Of a stretch of DNA of 64,000 nt, positions 20,784 to 30,091 are shown in pieces. Numbering within the stretch: position 1 is the first letter of the stretch; each line of letters starts with the position of its first letter. The DNA is from Undaria pinnatifida. Its lineage: Eukaryota > Sar > Phaeophyceae > Laminariales > Alariaceae. The stretch is taken from the NCBI GenBank assembly GCA_012845835.1, contig JABAKD010000026.1, positions 7,944,058 through 8,008,057 on the forward strand. The letters are read 5' to 3'. Below the pieces are notes generated by a model, which did not search any database, had not been told where the DNA came from, and saw only the letters and a list, made by a program, of their open reading frames with translations. The position numbers and the translations under genes were made by a program.

Positions 20784-23700
20784 TTACCATACCTTGAGCC
20801 GAAGGTCTGCCCTTCTTGCCTCGACTTCCTCCTGCCGAGCTCGGAGTCGCTCCTGCCTTTGCCTCTTCATGGCCTCTAGTTGGGCAATGCTGCCTCTGTC
20901 GTCAAAAATAGAACTGGTAACTCGCCGCAGGGTGCCCTCGCTATCGAAAAAGAAGGAGTCCGGGCTAGAAATTTCGTCGATAATAGACTGGAGACCCTTC
21001 GCCTGGTGGAGAAGAAAAACGCGGCAGATGGACGAGCCGTTCACGTTGCGGCATTGCGAATTATCGAATAATACTGTGACGATAACCTGAAAAGATCGTC
21101 GGCTATGGACTGGAGACCCTTTGCCTGGTGGAAAAATAAAGAGGCGGCAGGGACACTCATAATGCTGTGACGACCAACTGTGGCCAGTGACCCGTCACAA
21201 CAAAACGAGCGTCAGCGTCGGGTGCACGGCCGAAGCATTCCACACTAAAACCTAGTTGTTACGGTATTTTCAGGCGTCCGAGACGTTGTTATTTTCGAAA
21301 ATTGCCGTCCGTCACCTCGCTAAACTCCCGCAAACAGGCAGATTTGCGACAACCACGCCAACGTGGTGGAAGTCACAGCACCGCCAAAAAACACGCCAAT
21401 GCGGGCGAGGCCAAAGCGGCCATACACCGTGCTTCTGTTCGTGATTGGTCCGACCAAGTAGATGGTACCCAACTATCCACCCCTACGTATGTCGCAAAAC
21501 GGCCAAACATAACCCTTGCTTAGGCCAAAAATAACCCTTGCTTAGGCCAAAAATAACCCTTGCTTAGGCCAAAAATAACCCTTGCTTAGGCCAGAATAAC
21601 CCTTGCTTAGGCCAAAAATAACTCTTGCTTAGGCCAAAAATAACCCTTGCTTAGGCCAGAAATAACCCTTGCTTAGGCCAAAATAACCCTTGCTTAGGCC
21701 AAAATAACCCTTGCTTGGGCCAAAATAATCCTTGTGGGAGGCGCAAACAGCGAAAATGCGGGGGGTTTCCTTCGCAATGTCGAATCCCGACATATCACCT
21801 CAAGTATATCTGCTTGTCGTCATCTTGCACTACGCAACCAGCCGCTCTCTACTGCAAACACGATCCCGCACGAATTCCAAACAGGTTGTCACCAAAAGCA
21901 TGAGCCCAGAGTGCAGTTCTAAAGGGGGAATCGCGCCCTCTTCTCCTGGCTTGCTCCATGGACGTCATTGGCCTTGTCCGACTAAACCTTGGTACCCAAC
22001 TCTCTCCCCGCACACGTTACCACCAAGCATGCCGACGTTACCGCTAAAGACGTCAGGTTACGGCCAAAATAGCCCATTCTTATTCCAATTTTTTGCGGAA
22101 GCATGTCAACGTCACCGCCAAAATTCTTCAGGTTACGGCCAGAATAGCTCTCTCTTAGGCCAAACTTTCACGGTAGACGGAATCAGAAAAAAATAACTAG
22201 AGGATTCCATTGCAAAGTCGATTCCCAACAGATCCATCGAAGTACGGTTGCTTGTCGCTACCTAGCACTACGATACCGGTCGCTCATTGTTTACATACCA
22301 GCTTCTGGCTTGCCCCGTGGACTTCATTGGCAGCGACGAAAACATGAACCTTGCCGGTGTCCACTTGGATGGTGAAAGTCTTGCTCTTATCCGGAAGAGG
22401 CGTGGCGCGTGCCAGCATGGACTTCGTCGGGAAGTTCTCTTTCGGATACCCCGTGTAACAGCTCTGAAGTAAACAAAGGGGGGGGGGATGAAAGCACTGC
22501 CATGCGTAGCCGTAGTGCATCAGATCGTAGATCCTCGCAGTCCTATCGGGAATGCCCCGTGTAACACCTCTGAAAGGATAAAAGAGGGCGTTCTCATCTG
22601 AATATATAAAAGTGAATGGTGTGGGCGTCGTTTGTCTTTGTTGGTGTTGGTAGTGTTGGATTATAAATGGTATGCTTCACATCCTCCAGTGCGCAGCATG
22701 AGGTTCAGCTTCGATACCCATACTATTAAGAGTACTGTAAACATTCCCAGAAAGTAAAAGATTACCAAGGGAAACCCACAAAAAAAAGGAAAGCCATGCA
22801 CAAACTCTGCCTTCCTTCCGTTCCTACTTCCGACTTAGTATCATTCAAACCACCTGCTGCCCTTGCTTCCCCTTTCCTTCTCAGTGTACTCAATGCCATG
22901 CATAGCCGTAATCCTTGGGACTTTACACCCTCCCATCCCTACGATGCCGGGGCGAAGCATGTCGGGTTTTCACCGACCAGGTAGGCATTTCTTGCGCCAA
23001 GCGCGAAGCGCCGTGGGGTGTCAACCGAGTCACATGAAGGGTGGGCTGCACCATACAAAGAATCGCTTGTGAGGCGGACTTCGGGACCTTGTGCATACTA
23101 CCTTGCAGTATGGATAACAACATCGGATGAACTGATTTATTTTCCGGGGGGGCGTTTTGTTGTGCTGGTTTGACTCAGCTGTCTCCGTGGCTGTACTGAA
23201 ACGGTCCGAACGTTGTATTTCCGACAGTCCCACGAGATTTGCATTTGCAACGGCCCCGTGAAACGTCTTTCTGGCGATCCCTCGTTGATGAGGTGACCAA
23301 AGGTGACGATGATGCCCTGGCGGCCTGCCGGTCCATGCAGTTTTTTAACGAGCTAAAATATGATGTGCGATGGAAAGCTAGGCGGGTAGAGATTATACTT
23401 CTTTATGCTATGCGCTTCTTTTGCGGAAAGGAACCAATACGGGTCTCATTGGGGTGTTGTTGTGGTTCTATGCGTTTCTGCGACTTGACGCATCGCGTGT
23501 CCACACCGCCACAGAACCGTCTATGCTTCAAGCGAAATAAACACTGTACATAGTCACACCTTGAGAGCGATAAGAGGAACGCTGCCGGTTTTTACTTTTG
23601 CAACGCCCATGCTCCAGCAGAGGCAGTTCAATTTTCCGTTGGGCTTGAGGGTCACTTTGGACAAAGTTCCATCCTTAGTGCGGTACAGATGGACCACGAA

Positions 23701-23914
23701 CCTGGCCGGCGGAGACATAAAAAGAGGGCGTCGCTATCAAAACAACTCCAACCAGTCACAGGGAAAGCAAAGGTGAAGGGGTGCTGAAAACATCCGGCAC
23801 AACGTATACTTCGTATAACATACTGTGGATGGGCGGGGTGAAACGATCAATGAATGTCCACATCTGAGGGAGATGATGCATCATTTTGTCGTAGTAAAAA
23901 TAATCTTCACGCAT
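20784..23914 (-). CDS. Predicted four-exon protein, possible PH-like body with coiled-coil tail
   Basis: Exons in order on the - strand: 23914-23760, 23701-23560, 22463-22299 and 21002-20784. Joined they give 681 nt (226 aa) with all phases consistent. Acceptors are CCGCCGGCCAG, TTTACTTCAG and TTCTCCACCAG; donors are GTGTGAC and GTATGTA, plus a weaker first donor GTGACTG that leaves a very short 58-base intron. The start ATG and exon 1 are therefore the least certain part. Exons 2-3 (about residues 53-154) encode alternating strands with KVTLKPNGKLNCLCWSMG and KTFTIQVDTGKVHVFVAANE, which could be PH-like; that is inference. Exon 4 is acidic (DSFFFDSEG) and then strongly charged (QLEAMKRQRQERLRARQEE), a likely coiled coil, ending RLKVW and TAA. 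I do not recognise the family. Partial extra copies of the acceptor and first bases of exons 3 and 4 lie just upstream of each. Confidence 0.55.
21508..21733. repeat. 22-bp minisatellite in the intron
   Basis: About ten copies of AAATAACCCTTGCTTAGGCC plus a few A, almost identical, lie inside the third intron of the - strand gene. Degenerate pieces (TTACGGCCAAAATAGC) continue to about 22160. Confidence 0.95.
22940..23015 (+). repeat. Dispersed repeat C, copy 2
   Basis: GTCGGGTTTTCACCGACCAG, then GCATTTCTTGCGCCAAGCGC and GAAGCGCCGTGGGG, matching the ordered segments at 14855-14960. It lies within the second intron of the - strand gene. Confidence 0.65.
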
Positions 23915-23922
23915 GTTAGGAC

Positions 23923-24546
23923 ATGGTCAGCAGCAGCCTATTGTCGCGGTCAACGCTCAGCAGCAACTGCACAGACATGCTGCTACGGAGAACCCGTAGC
24001 CTATCGAGTCACAGCAGCAACAACCTCTACTCCGTCCGCTTCCTTTCTACGAACGGGGGGGTCACTGTGCAGCAATTCTGCAGCGTCATGAGGGAAAGTA
24101 ACCGGAAGGCAAGCGGCTTGGACCGTTTCACCACCATTCCGCAGAAACACTGCGAGGAACCGGCCAAGACCAACATAAAGCGGGGTCCAAGACACAAACA
24201 GCATCAGGTACCTCGTGGAGGCAGCACAAGGATGTCTTCACGACGTGAGGGGAAACGCTTTCACGGCTATTTATTGCGCTGTTTCGAGCAGAGACCCCCG
24301 ACGACTGAAAAAACGTTCAGACGCGGAGAAAACGGCCGTAATTCCGATCACCTCTTATTTCCAGAAGCCATTGGACCACCGGTGGCAGCTCTTTGGAAGG
24401 AAGCATCGACAAGGAAACGGGAGCCTGTTTCGGCAGTACGCCTACAGCCCAGCCACATTTCTGTTCACACCAGCCGAGCAGTTGGGCCAACTACCACTGA
24501 TTTTATTACCACCTGCCAAGGGTGTACCCATACGACAACTCAATAG
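23923..24546 (+). CDS. Candidate protein with mitochondrial-presequence-like N-terminus
   Basis: The 207-codon ORF starts with an ATG at 23923. Its first 45 residues (MVSSSLLSRSTLSS, LLRRTRSLSSHSS, VRFLSTNGG) are rich in Ser, Arg and Leu and lack acidic residues apart from one Asp, as in mitochondrial transit peptides. The rest is basic and shows no domain I recognise. After residue 46 a GGGGGG/GTCACT junction could be a splice donor, so the true product may diverge there. The ATG lies only 8 bases from the predicted start codon of the divergent - strand gene, so at most one of the two starts is likely to be right in detail. A second overlapping frame from 24215 is also open. Confidence 0.3.
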   Translation: MVSSSLLSRSTLSSNCTDMLLRRTRSLSSHSSNNLYSVRFLSTNGGVTVQQFCSVMRESNRKASGLDRFTTIPQKHCEEPAKTNIKRGPRHKQHQVPRGGSTRMSSRREGKRFHGYLLRCFEQRPPTTEKTFRRGENGRNSDHLLFPEAIGPPVAALWKEASTRKREPVSAVRLQPSHISVHTSRAVGPTTTDFITTCQGCTHTTTQ

Positions 24547-24699
24547 TACAGAATGAACACATTTACCAAGTTCCACATCCATCCGCGGAAGATGATAGAT
24601 TTATGTAAATAACATTTTTTTGCCGTAGACTAGACCTCGACCCTTGTTTCGTCGTGAAACACAGACGACACGCATTGGTTCGGTGGGAGAAGAGAGGAC

Positions 24700-25090
24700 G
24701 GAAGAACGGCGAGAGAGGGTTCGAAGATCTGCACAAGAAGAAGAAAAATGTAACCCCTCCGTAGAACTGCCCCCACGTTTTTGGAAAGACGATACTTGGA
24801 ACTATTGTGGGATGTTTTTGAAAGGACGGAAGGGCGGCTGGAGAGAGTTCGAAGATCTGCACAAGAAGAAGAAAAATGTAACTCCTTTGTATGTAGAACT
24901 TCCCCAATGTTTTTGGGAAGACGATACTTGAAACTAGTGTGTGATTTTTTTGGAAGGACGGAAGGACGGCGAGAGAGAGTTCGAAGATCTGCACAAGAAG
25001 AAGATAAATGTAACCCCTTTGTATGTAGAACTGCCCCCATGTGTTTGGAAATAAGATACTTGAAACTAGTGTGGGATTTTTTTGGAGTTC
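24700..25090. repeat. Three-copy tandem repeat, 128-132 bp unit
   Basis: TCGAAGATCTGCACAAGAAG recurs at 24721, 24849 and 24981, each followed by TGTAAC.CC, GTAGAACT.CCCC and ACGATACTTG.AACTA-type segments; a partial fourth unit closes the array. The repetition keeps several frames open on both strands, which produces long but unconvincing ORFs. Confidence 0.9.
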
Positions 25091-25289
25091 TGAAAGAGCT
25101 AAGTAATACGATAACACTAACAAATCTCACCCGTCGTTGCGAAGCTCCCTCTTGAATAGTTTGTACTCCTTTTTTATCCGCATGCGCAAGTTATGTTGCT
25201 CGCGGAGGAGAGGTACAGAAAGTCTTGTAGCAATGCCTCTGACCAGGGCTTGAACTCGAACTGCTGCTCTAACCTCGCGTTCCTGACGT

Positions 25290-25480
25290 CTTGCTGTGAT
25301 TCGATCCTTGCGATATCAGAACACAGAACATGATATAGTAAGAGAGAAGAGAGAGAAGACGTTCAGGTACTTGGCTGGACAAATCAAGAGCTTACAGAAG
25401 TTGAAAGGGTATCGTTTTCGTCAAGTCTTGCTGTGATCCGAACCTTCAAATATCAGAACACAAATCAAGCGCGAGAGGTT
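25290..25480. repeat. Direct repeat pair of about 45 bp
   Basis: GTCTTGCTGTGATTCGATCC...ATATCAGAACACA at about 25290 recurs at about 25423 with a few changes, about 134 bases apart. No gene is supported around it. Confidence 0.7.
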
Positions 25481-25711
25481 TGCGAGGGCAGCCTATATTG
25501 ACTAGGTTGGACTTGTAACTAACAAAACTTGTGCTAGGTTTTTTCGATTATCGTCAGCAACGCTTTGTCACAAAAACTGTTATTTTTGTGGAAAATACGT
25601 GTAATAAGGCCTGTTTACAGCAATTTCTCAGTCCGCGGCGATCGGAGGTCCCCGGAGATTAATGCTGACGAGATTTGATGCAATATCCAAAGGTATATCT
25701 GTTGTTGCTGT

Positions 25712-25765
25712 AGTTCATAACTCTGCCCGTTGAGCTCTACCCATTGAGCCACTAACGAACACACT
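25712..25765 (-). repeat. tRNA-derived 5' half (A-box), SINE-like
   Basis: On the - strand, GTTAGTGGCTCAATGGGTAG then AGCTC is a near-perfect RNA polymerase III A-box with a closed D-arm. The expected T-arm (GTTCRANNC) does not follow at tRNA spacing, so it is not an intact tRNA. A tRNA-derived SINE head is the likeliest reading. Confidence 0.4.
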
Positions 25766-25849
25766 GAGTGTTCTCATGTGCCTGGGTGATGGACGTGCTA
25801 CGAGTAAAGAGGCATGAACATTAACTGCTCGTACATAACCTGCGTAGCG

Positions 25850-26340
25850 CGCCCACCTGCTATGGAAGACTTCGATACTGATCAGCTACTCTGAAGGCTG
25901 CTGGCTACCGTTGCTGTTGCAACCGGCCTGCATTCACACGAGTCCTCGATGGAGCCGATAAATTCAATTGCACTGTTTGCGATCGAAGTTTTTATCAACT
26001 GGTCTACAGTAACTTACTCACGCTTGATACTTAAGCCGATCAAATAGATAAGTTGCGTATTGTGCATACCTGCAATTGACGGGTTTGTTCCATCTCGCCG
26101 ACTTGGTAGGCTGCTGCCTACTGCTGCGGCAGCAAAGAAACGTCTGCAGCAACACGACTCTTCAATGGGGCTGGCAAAGTCAAGTTTACTGTTTGCGATC
26201 GAGAATGGCTGCTTCATCAACTGGTCTACAGTGTAACGTACTTTTTTTGCCTGATACTTACGCCAACCACCCACTCGAAATAGGCCGCATATTGCGCCTA
26301 CCTGCTACAGACGACTTCGCTACTGATCAACGACTCGTCG
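25850..26340. repeat. About 215-bp tandem duplication
   Basis: ACTGTTTGCGATCGA, then ATCAACTGGTCTACAGT, then TTGATACTTA[AC]GCC occur at about 25974 and 26189. Flanking CCTGC.A..GACGACTTCG.TACTGATCA pieces suggest just over two units. Confidence 0.75.
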
Positions 26341-26379
26341 GGCTGGTGGTTACTGCTGCTGTATTAAAGTACAGCGGTG

Positions 26380-26730
26380 GACGCTCTATAGTGCGGGCAT
26401 GTGCCAGCCAACAATACCGGCGTTATACCGGGCACCCGCACTATCGGGTATATTTCCTGTACTGGTACTAGAATATCGAGTTTCAATCGAGCCGAGGGAT
26501 TTCATCGGCATTATAGCGGCAACAGGCACTATTCAACAGGCATTATAGGGAGACCTCCACTGTAACTGCGTCAACAGCCAATACACTCGTGTTCCCGCGT
26601 TCGCGTTGTACCTCTGAGTGCGGGCCCCCAGTTTAGTGCGGTCACAACCGCTTTGTCACGACCTCGTCCTACGGAGTTCCGCACTATCGTGGAAGAGTTC
26701 GAGGTCGCACTTTAGTACGGGTATTCTCAT
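26380..26730. repeat. Dispersed GCACTATAG/GAGGTCGTGAC repeat, copy
   Basis: Segments like CCGCACTATCGG, GGCATTATAGCGGCAACAGGC and (inverted) CTTTGTCACGACCTCGTCCT match blocks at 40730-40900 and 41860-42165. Order and orientation vary, so this is a mosaic of related pieces rather than one clean element. Confidence 0.55.
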
Positions 26731-26983
26731 TTGGCAAGACACTGCACCAATGCGGGATTTCGACAGTACTTGGTGAACGTCGAGCAAAAAAGTGAAGCTA
26801 AGGCACTCCCTATCGTTGCCCCTTTCACCAATACCGTACTAAACTTTTACGCCGGAGAGATTAGACGTCGTTCGGTACTCCGTTCAGAGCGCGGGTACAT
26901 TTTTTGCAGCAAAAATTGGCAAAAAACAGTAGATTAAGACGTAGAACCAGACCGCTCTTTGGTTACTGCGTGTAAAAATTGTC

Positions 26984-27345
26984 CAGCTCCAACTCCAACT
27001 CCAACTCCAACTCCAATCCAATTGTCCTAAAACACGTGAGTGCAGTTGTAAAGGGATTCAAACTTCACCGCAGGCCCGTTACAGCTGGAGATCCAACACC
27101 AAATGTCGATGGTTTTTGCATAGCTATACATATGTATTATATCGTAGTAATGCGGGGACGATCGTGATAACCAAGGGATTTTGACGGGTCGGGTCAGCTC
27201 TCGCGGGCCGGGTCGGGTCAGGGTGGCCCGATCCAGCTCGTGAAGTTTGAAAATCTCCTGACCCAACCCGACCCGACCCGACCCGACCCGACCCGACCCG
27301 ACCCGACCCGACCCGACCCGACCCGACCCGACCCGACCCGATCCG
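26984..27345. repeat. CTCCAA and ACCCG microsatellites
   Basis: 26984-27020 is (CTCCAA)n, about six units. 27262-27345 is (ACCCG)n, about 16 units, flanked on both sides by GGGTC-type pieces (27185-27220 and 27380-27450), some inverted relative to the main array. Spurious Gly/Arg/Val and Pro/Asp/Thr frames run through it. Confidence 0.9.
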
Positions 27346-27544
27346 GCCCAACCCGACCCGTGATAATTCGAAAAGATCTTTGCCCGACCCAACTCGACCC
27401 GCGAGATTTGGCAATACTGCCCACCCAACCCGTGGGCCGGGTCATGACCCGTGAAAAGCCGTGGCATTAACCCGTCCACTACTGCGTAAATTAACTCACT
27501 AAAATTCGACGTGGTGTATCCCAAAAAAACGTGGACACAATGGT

Positions 27545-27834
27545 GAAATGGTTAATTACCTTTAAGCGCTTTCGTAGAAGCAGCACCGCAAGAGCCTGTT
27601 GTATTCGCTTCACGGCTTCGAATTCGGCGTCGCTGAAAAGCTTTGGCGCCTCAGAAATACTCAAGTCGTAGTTCTGAGGCAAGACGACGAGTGGCGTATC
27701 GAGCAGCACGTCGGGAAGTAAGCGCCGAGATTTTTTTTTACACTTTCGTGTTTGGCGATGGGTTAAGGTACGTGCGAAGCAATTTTCTTCAATCCAGTTT
27801 TCGTTGCAATAACTCCGTTCCAGTGTACTGCAGA
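27545..27834 (-). CDS. Candidate internal exon of unknown protein
   Basis: On the - strand an open segment bounded by a possible acceptor (ATCTGCAG, at 27835) and a good donor (AAG/GTAATT, at 27544) reads RRLLPDVLLDTPLVVLPQNY, then LSISEAPKLFSDAEFEAVKR, then IQQALAVLLLRKRLK. Its composition is protein-like, unlike the low-complexity ORFs nearby. I do not recognise the family, and partner exons were not found. The phase does not fit direct joining to the - strand gene starting at 23914. Confidence 0.35.
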
Positions 27835-28109
27835 TACTAGCTGGGGTGTTGAAAAACATAAGCGAAGTTTGTACGTCAAAATTGCAAAGTGAGGAAAAAT
27901 TGCCGGCCTGAAAAACATATATTATTGACCAGAATATAATGGCACCGCGACCACCCTAAATCCGGACTCAGCGACAGTCGGCGTAGTGTGAAGCGTGAAA
28001 GATAACTGGGGCACATGCGTTTCCCCATCTAAGGACATATCATGGCGGTAATACTTGCAGTACGTATGTACTCGTAGTGCTGTGCACGAGCAAAATATTA
28101 GCATTATTA

Positions 28110-28196
28110 CGAGTAGTTACTAGGATAGTTAGACGCAGGAATTATCTAGCATTACGAGTAGCTACTAGAATGGTTAGACGTAGGAATTATCACCTG
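28110..28196. repeat. Short tandem duplication (about 45 bp)
   Basis: TTACGAGTAG[TC]TACTAG.AT.GTTAGACG[CT]AGGAATTATC occurs twice in a row. Confidence 0.85.
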
Positions 28197-28709
28197 CCAA
28201 TATTTGCTGATGTCACCCACACTATTTTCTAGCGTCCCCTTGGTAACACCGTCGTGGCCTGAATGATAGTCTACCGAGCGGTTGGTTGACCTGTCGGAAG
28301 GTTTTAGCGGGAAGGGGGGGAGGACGGCAAAGGAAGGTACCCTCCAACGTCACATGGGTTTGTCGATAATCTAACAGTCTAGTGAGTCGCTGCGTTCTGA
28401 AATAGCTCCAAAATGAAAATGCGCGCACAGACGAAATTGGGGACATCAAGACGCTCTAAACAAGGTGGCTGCCTTCTGAAATAACTGAGCACATGTACGT
28501 ACGCGTACAGATGACGCGTGTGTAGCATCAAGGCGTCGTTCAGAAGGTTGGGCAAGTAGTTGCTCGCACTGAGGGTAGACGTAGCTGATGGCGTCACAAA
28601 CAAGGAAGCTCAACTTACGAACTCGTATTTTTTAATCATACGAGTACTTGCGAGCAGTAGAACAAAGTAGTCGTACAAACAGGTTGTATTCCACTCACAC
28701 AATATGCCC

Positions 28710-29040
28710 CCCCGCCCTTCAAAACTCCGCCCCCCCCCCTCACCGGTTATTCGACTTACAAGATTCACTTGATAAAAGGATACATTTCCCTCCACAGCTG
28801 TCAGATTTTGTCCCCCTCAGAAACGGGTTTTATAGCTTCCGCGCACAGACTGACTAAAATCACCCTGTTGACCCTGATGGCTACACTGTAGTTCTAAGAG
28901 GGATCGCCGACCTATATCCTTACTGAGGACACACAACCCGTAATACTACGCGCGATCGGAGTATCACACACAGCTTGCAAAGATGACTTTCGACAAAATC
29001 TTCGATCTCACAGCTTGAGCGTATTTTTATTTTTATAATA
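28710..29040 (+). repeat. Long DLTAG-module repeat, copy 2
   Basis: Collinear with 14215-14550 over about 330 bases, including the C tract, the TTTATAGCTTCCGCGCACAG block and ACGCGCGATCGGAGTATCAC. The ATG at 28983 opens MTFDKIFDLTA and then stops at once (TGA at the GGA/Gly position), so the frame is cut short. Confidence 0.85.
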
Positions 29041-29774
29041 CGTACGACAACGATGTTGTTTTGAGTTCCTCCTTTCGTCCACGAGTACTTACGAGCAGTC
29101 GAACAAAATGCTCGTGCAAACAGTTTGTATTCCACTGACACAATACTTACGACAACGATATTATTTTTCGTTCCTTCTTTCTTCCGTTCCAAGATATGTG
29201 ACATATGTGTGCGGAGAAAGTTGGGTATAACAAGAAAAAAACGTCAGATTGGACAACACTCCAAGTTAAACACTCTCCAAGTTAAACACACATAGAGGTA
29301 TCTCTTCGCGTGCAGCAAAGCAAGAGGAACGATCGCGCACAAGACCCTACCTTAAATTTTTGTACACCACCGGTGTCGCGTATTGCCGACTCCTCGCTAC
29401 GGCGCGAGCTTTCACAGAAGACGCACCATTTTATCCTGCTCACCCAAAAATGCGTCCGAAAGCACCACGAGTCGATTTATGTTGCTCGCTATCGTCGTCA
29501 ATGTCCCGTTGGTTGCTTGATCCCAACGATCCATCGTAATCGCTGAAATACTCCTCGTCGTGCGTACAACTGCGCTCCGATCTTCCTTCGGGCGAGTCGT
29601 CTCTGCCGCTGCGTACATACGTCTCGATCACCGCTGTACTCGCAAACAAAGCCATGCAGGAGACAAGGCTGTTGCAGCACCGCTATCAACATAGATTTCG
29701 GGCGAAAGTTCTTCAACTTCTGATGCGCGGAGAGTGCGCCCATGACGTGCGTTGACGTAGACAGTGACGATTGG

Positions 29775-29845
29775 GTCGGGAGTCGGCGGAAGTCGGAAGT
29801 CGTCGGAAGTCGGAAGTCGTCGGAAGTCGGAAGTCGGCGAAAAAC
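29775..29845. repeat. GTCGGAAGTC minisatellite
   Basis: Six to seven imperfect copies of GTCGGAAGTC (10 bp) lie upstream of the YEATS gene. Confidence 0.9.
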
Positions 29846-29899
29846 TATGTCCCTATTCGAAAAAACCAAGCGGTTTCATAGAAACGCCATCGGTTTTCC

Positions 29900-29905
29900 T
29901 ATAAA
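29900..29905 (+). promoter_or_regulatory. Possible TATA box of the YEATS gene
   Basis: TATAAA lies 187 bases before the predicted start codon. The stretch 29041-30091 otherwise has no supported gene. No transcript data are available, so this is only positional. Confidence 0.2.
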
Positions 29906-30091
29906 CTCTCGATTATTTTTTCTTGTTCAAGCTGAGGGAGAGAGGAGAGAGCAGAAGCGGCAAAGATTAGCAAAGATTAGCAGGCGGCTGCTAGCTGAAC
30001 ACGATCGCTTTGTGGCTTCTTCTGCGACTCTGTGCTCGCAAATAGACGCTTATATAGTATTATCACTACCACCTTCTACGAGAGCAACGCG

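Noticed and set aside
21508..21733. CRISPR-like array
   Set aside because: Units are directly adjacent 22-bp repeats with no unique spacers, in a eukaryotic intron.
23239..23553. 104-codon + strand ORF inside the - strand gene's intron
   Set aside because: Part of it (SLVDEVTKGDDDALAACRSM) looks protein-like, but there is no recognisable family, no splice context and the downstream part is low quality.
23805..23830. loxP-like TATACTTCGTATAACATAC sequence
   Set aside because: Only one arm resembles a loxP half-site and there is no matching inverted arm; coincidence in an exon candidate.
24563..25130. Long overlapping ORFs on both strands (186, 166 and 124 codons)
   Set aside because: They follow from a tandem repeat with units close to a multiple of three; several frames are open at once, which argues against coding.
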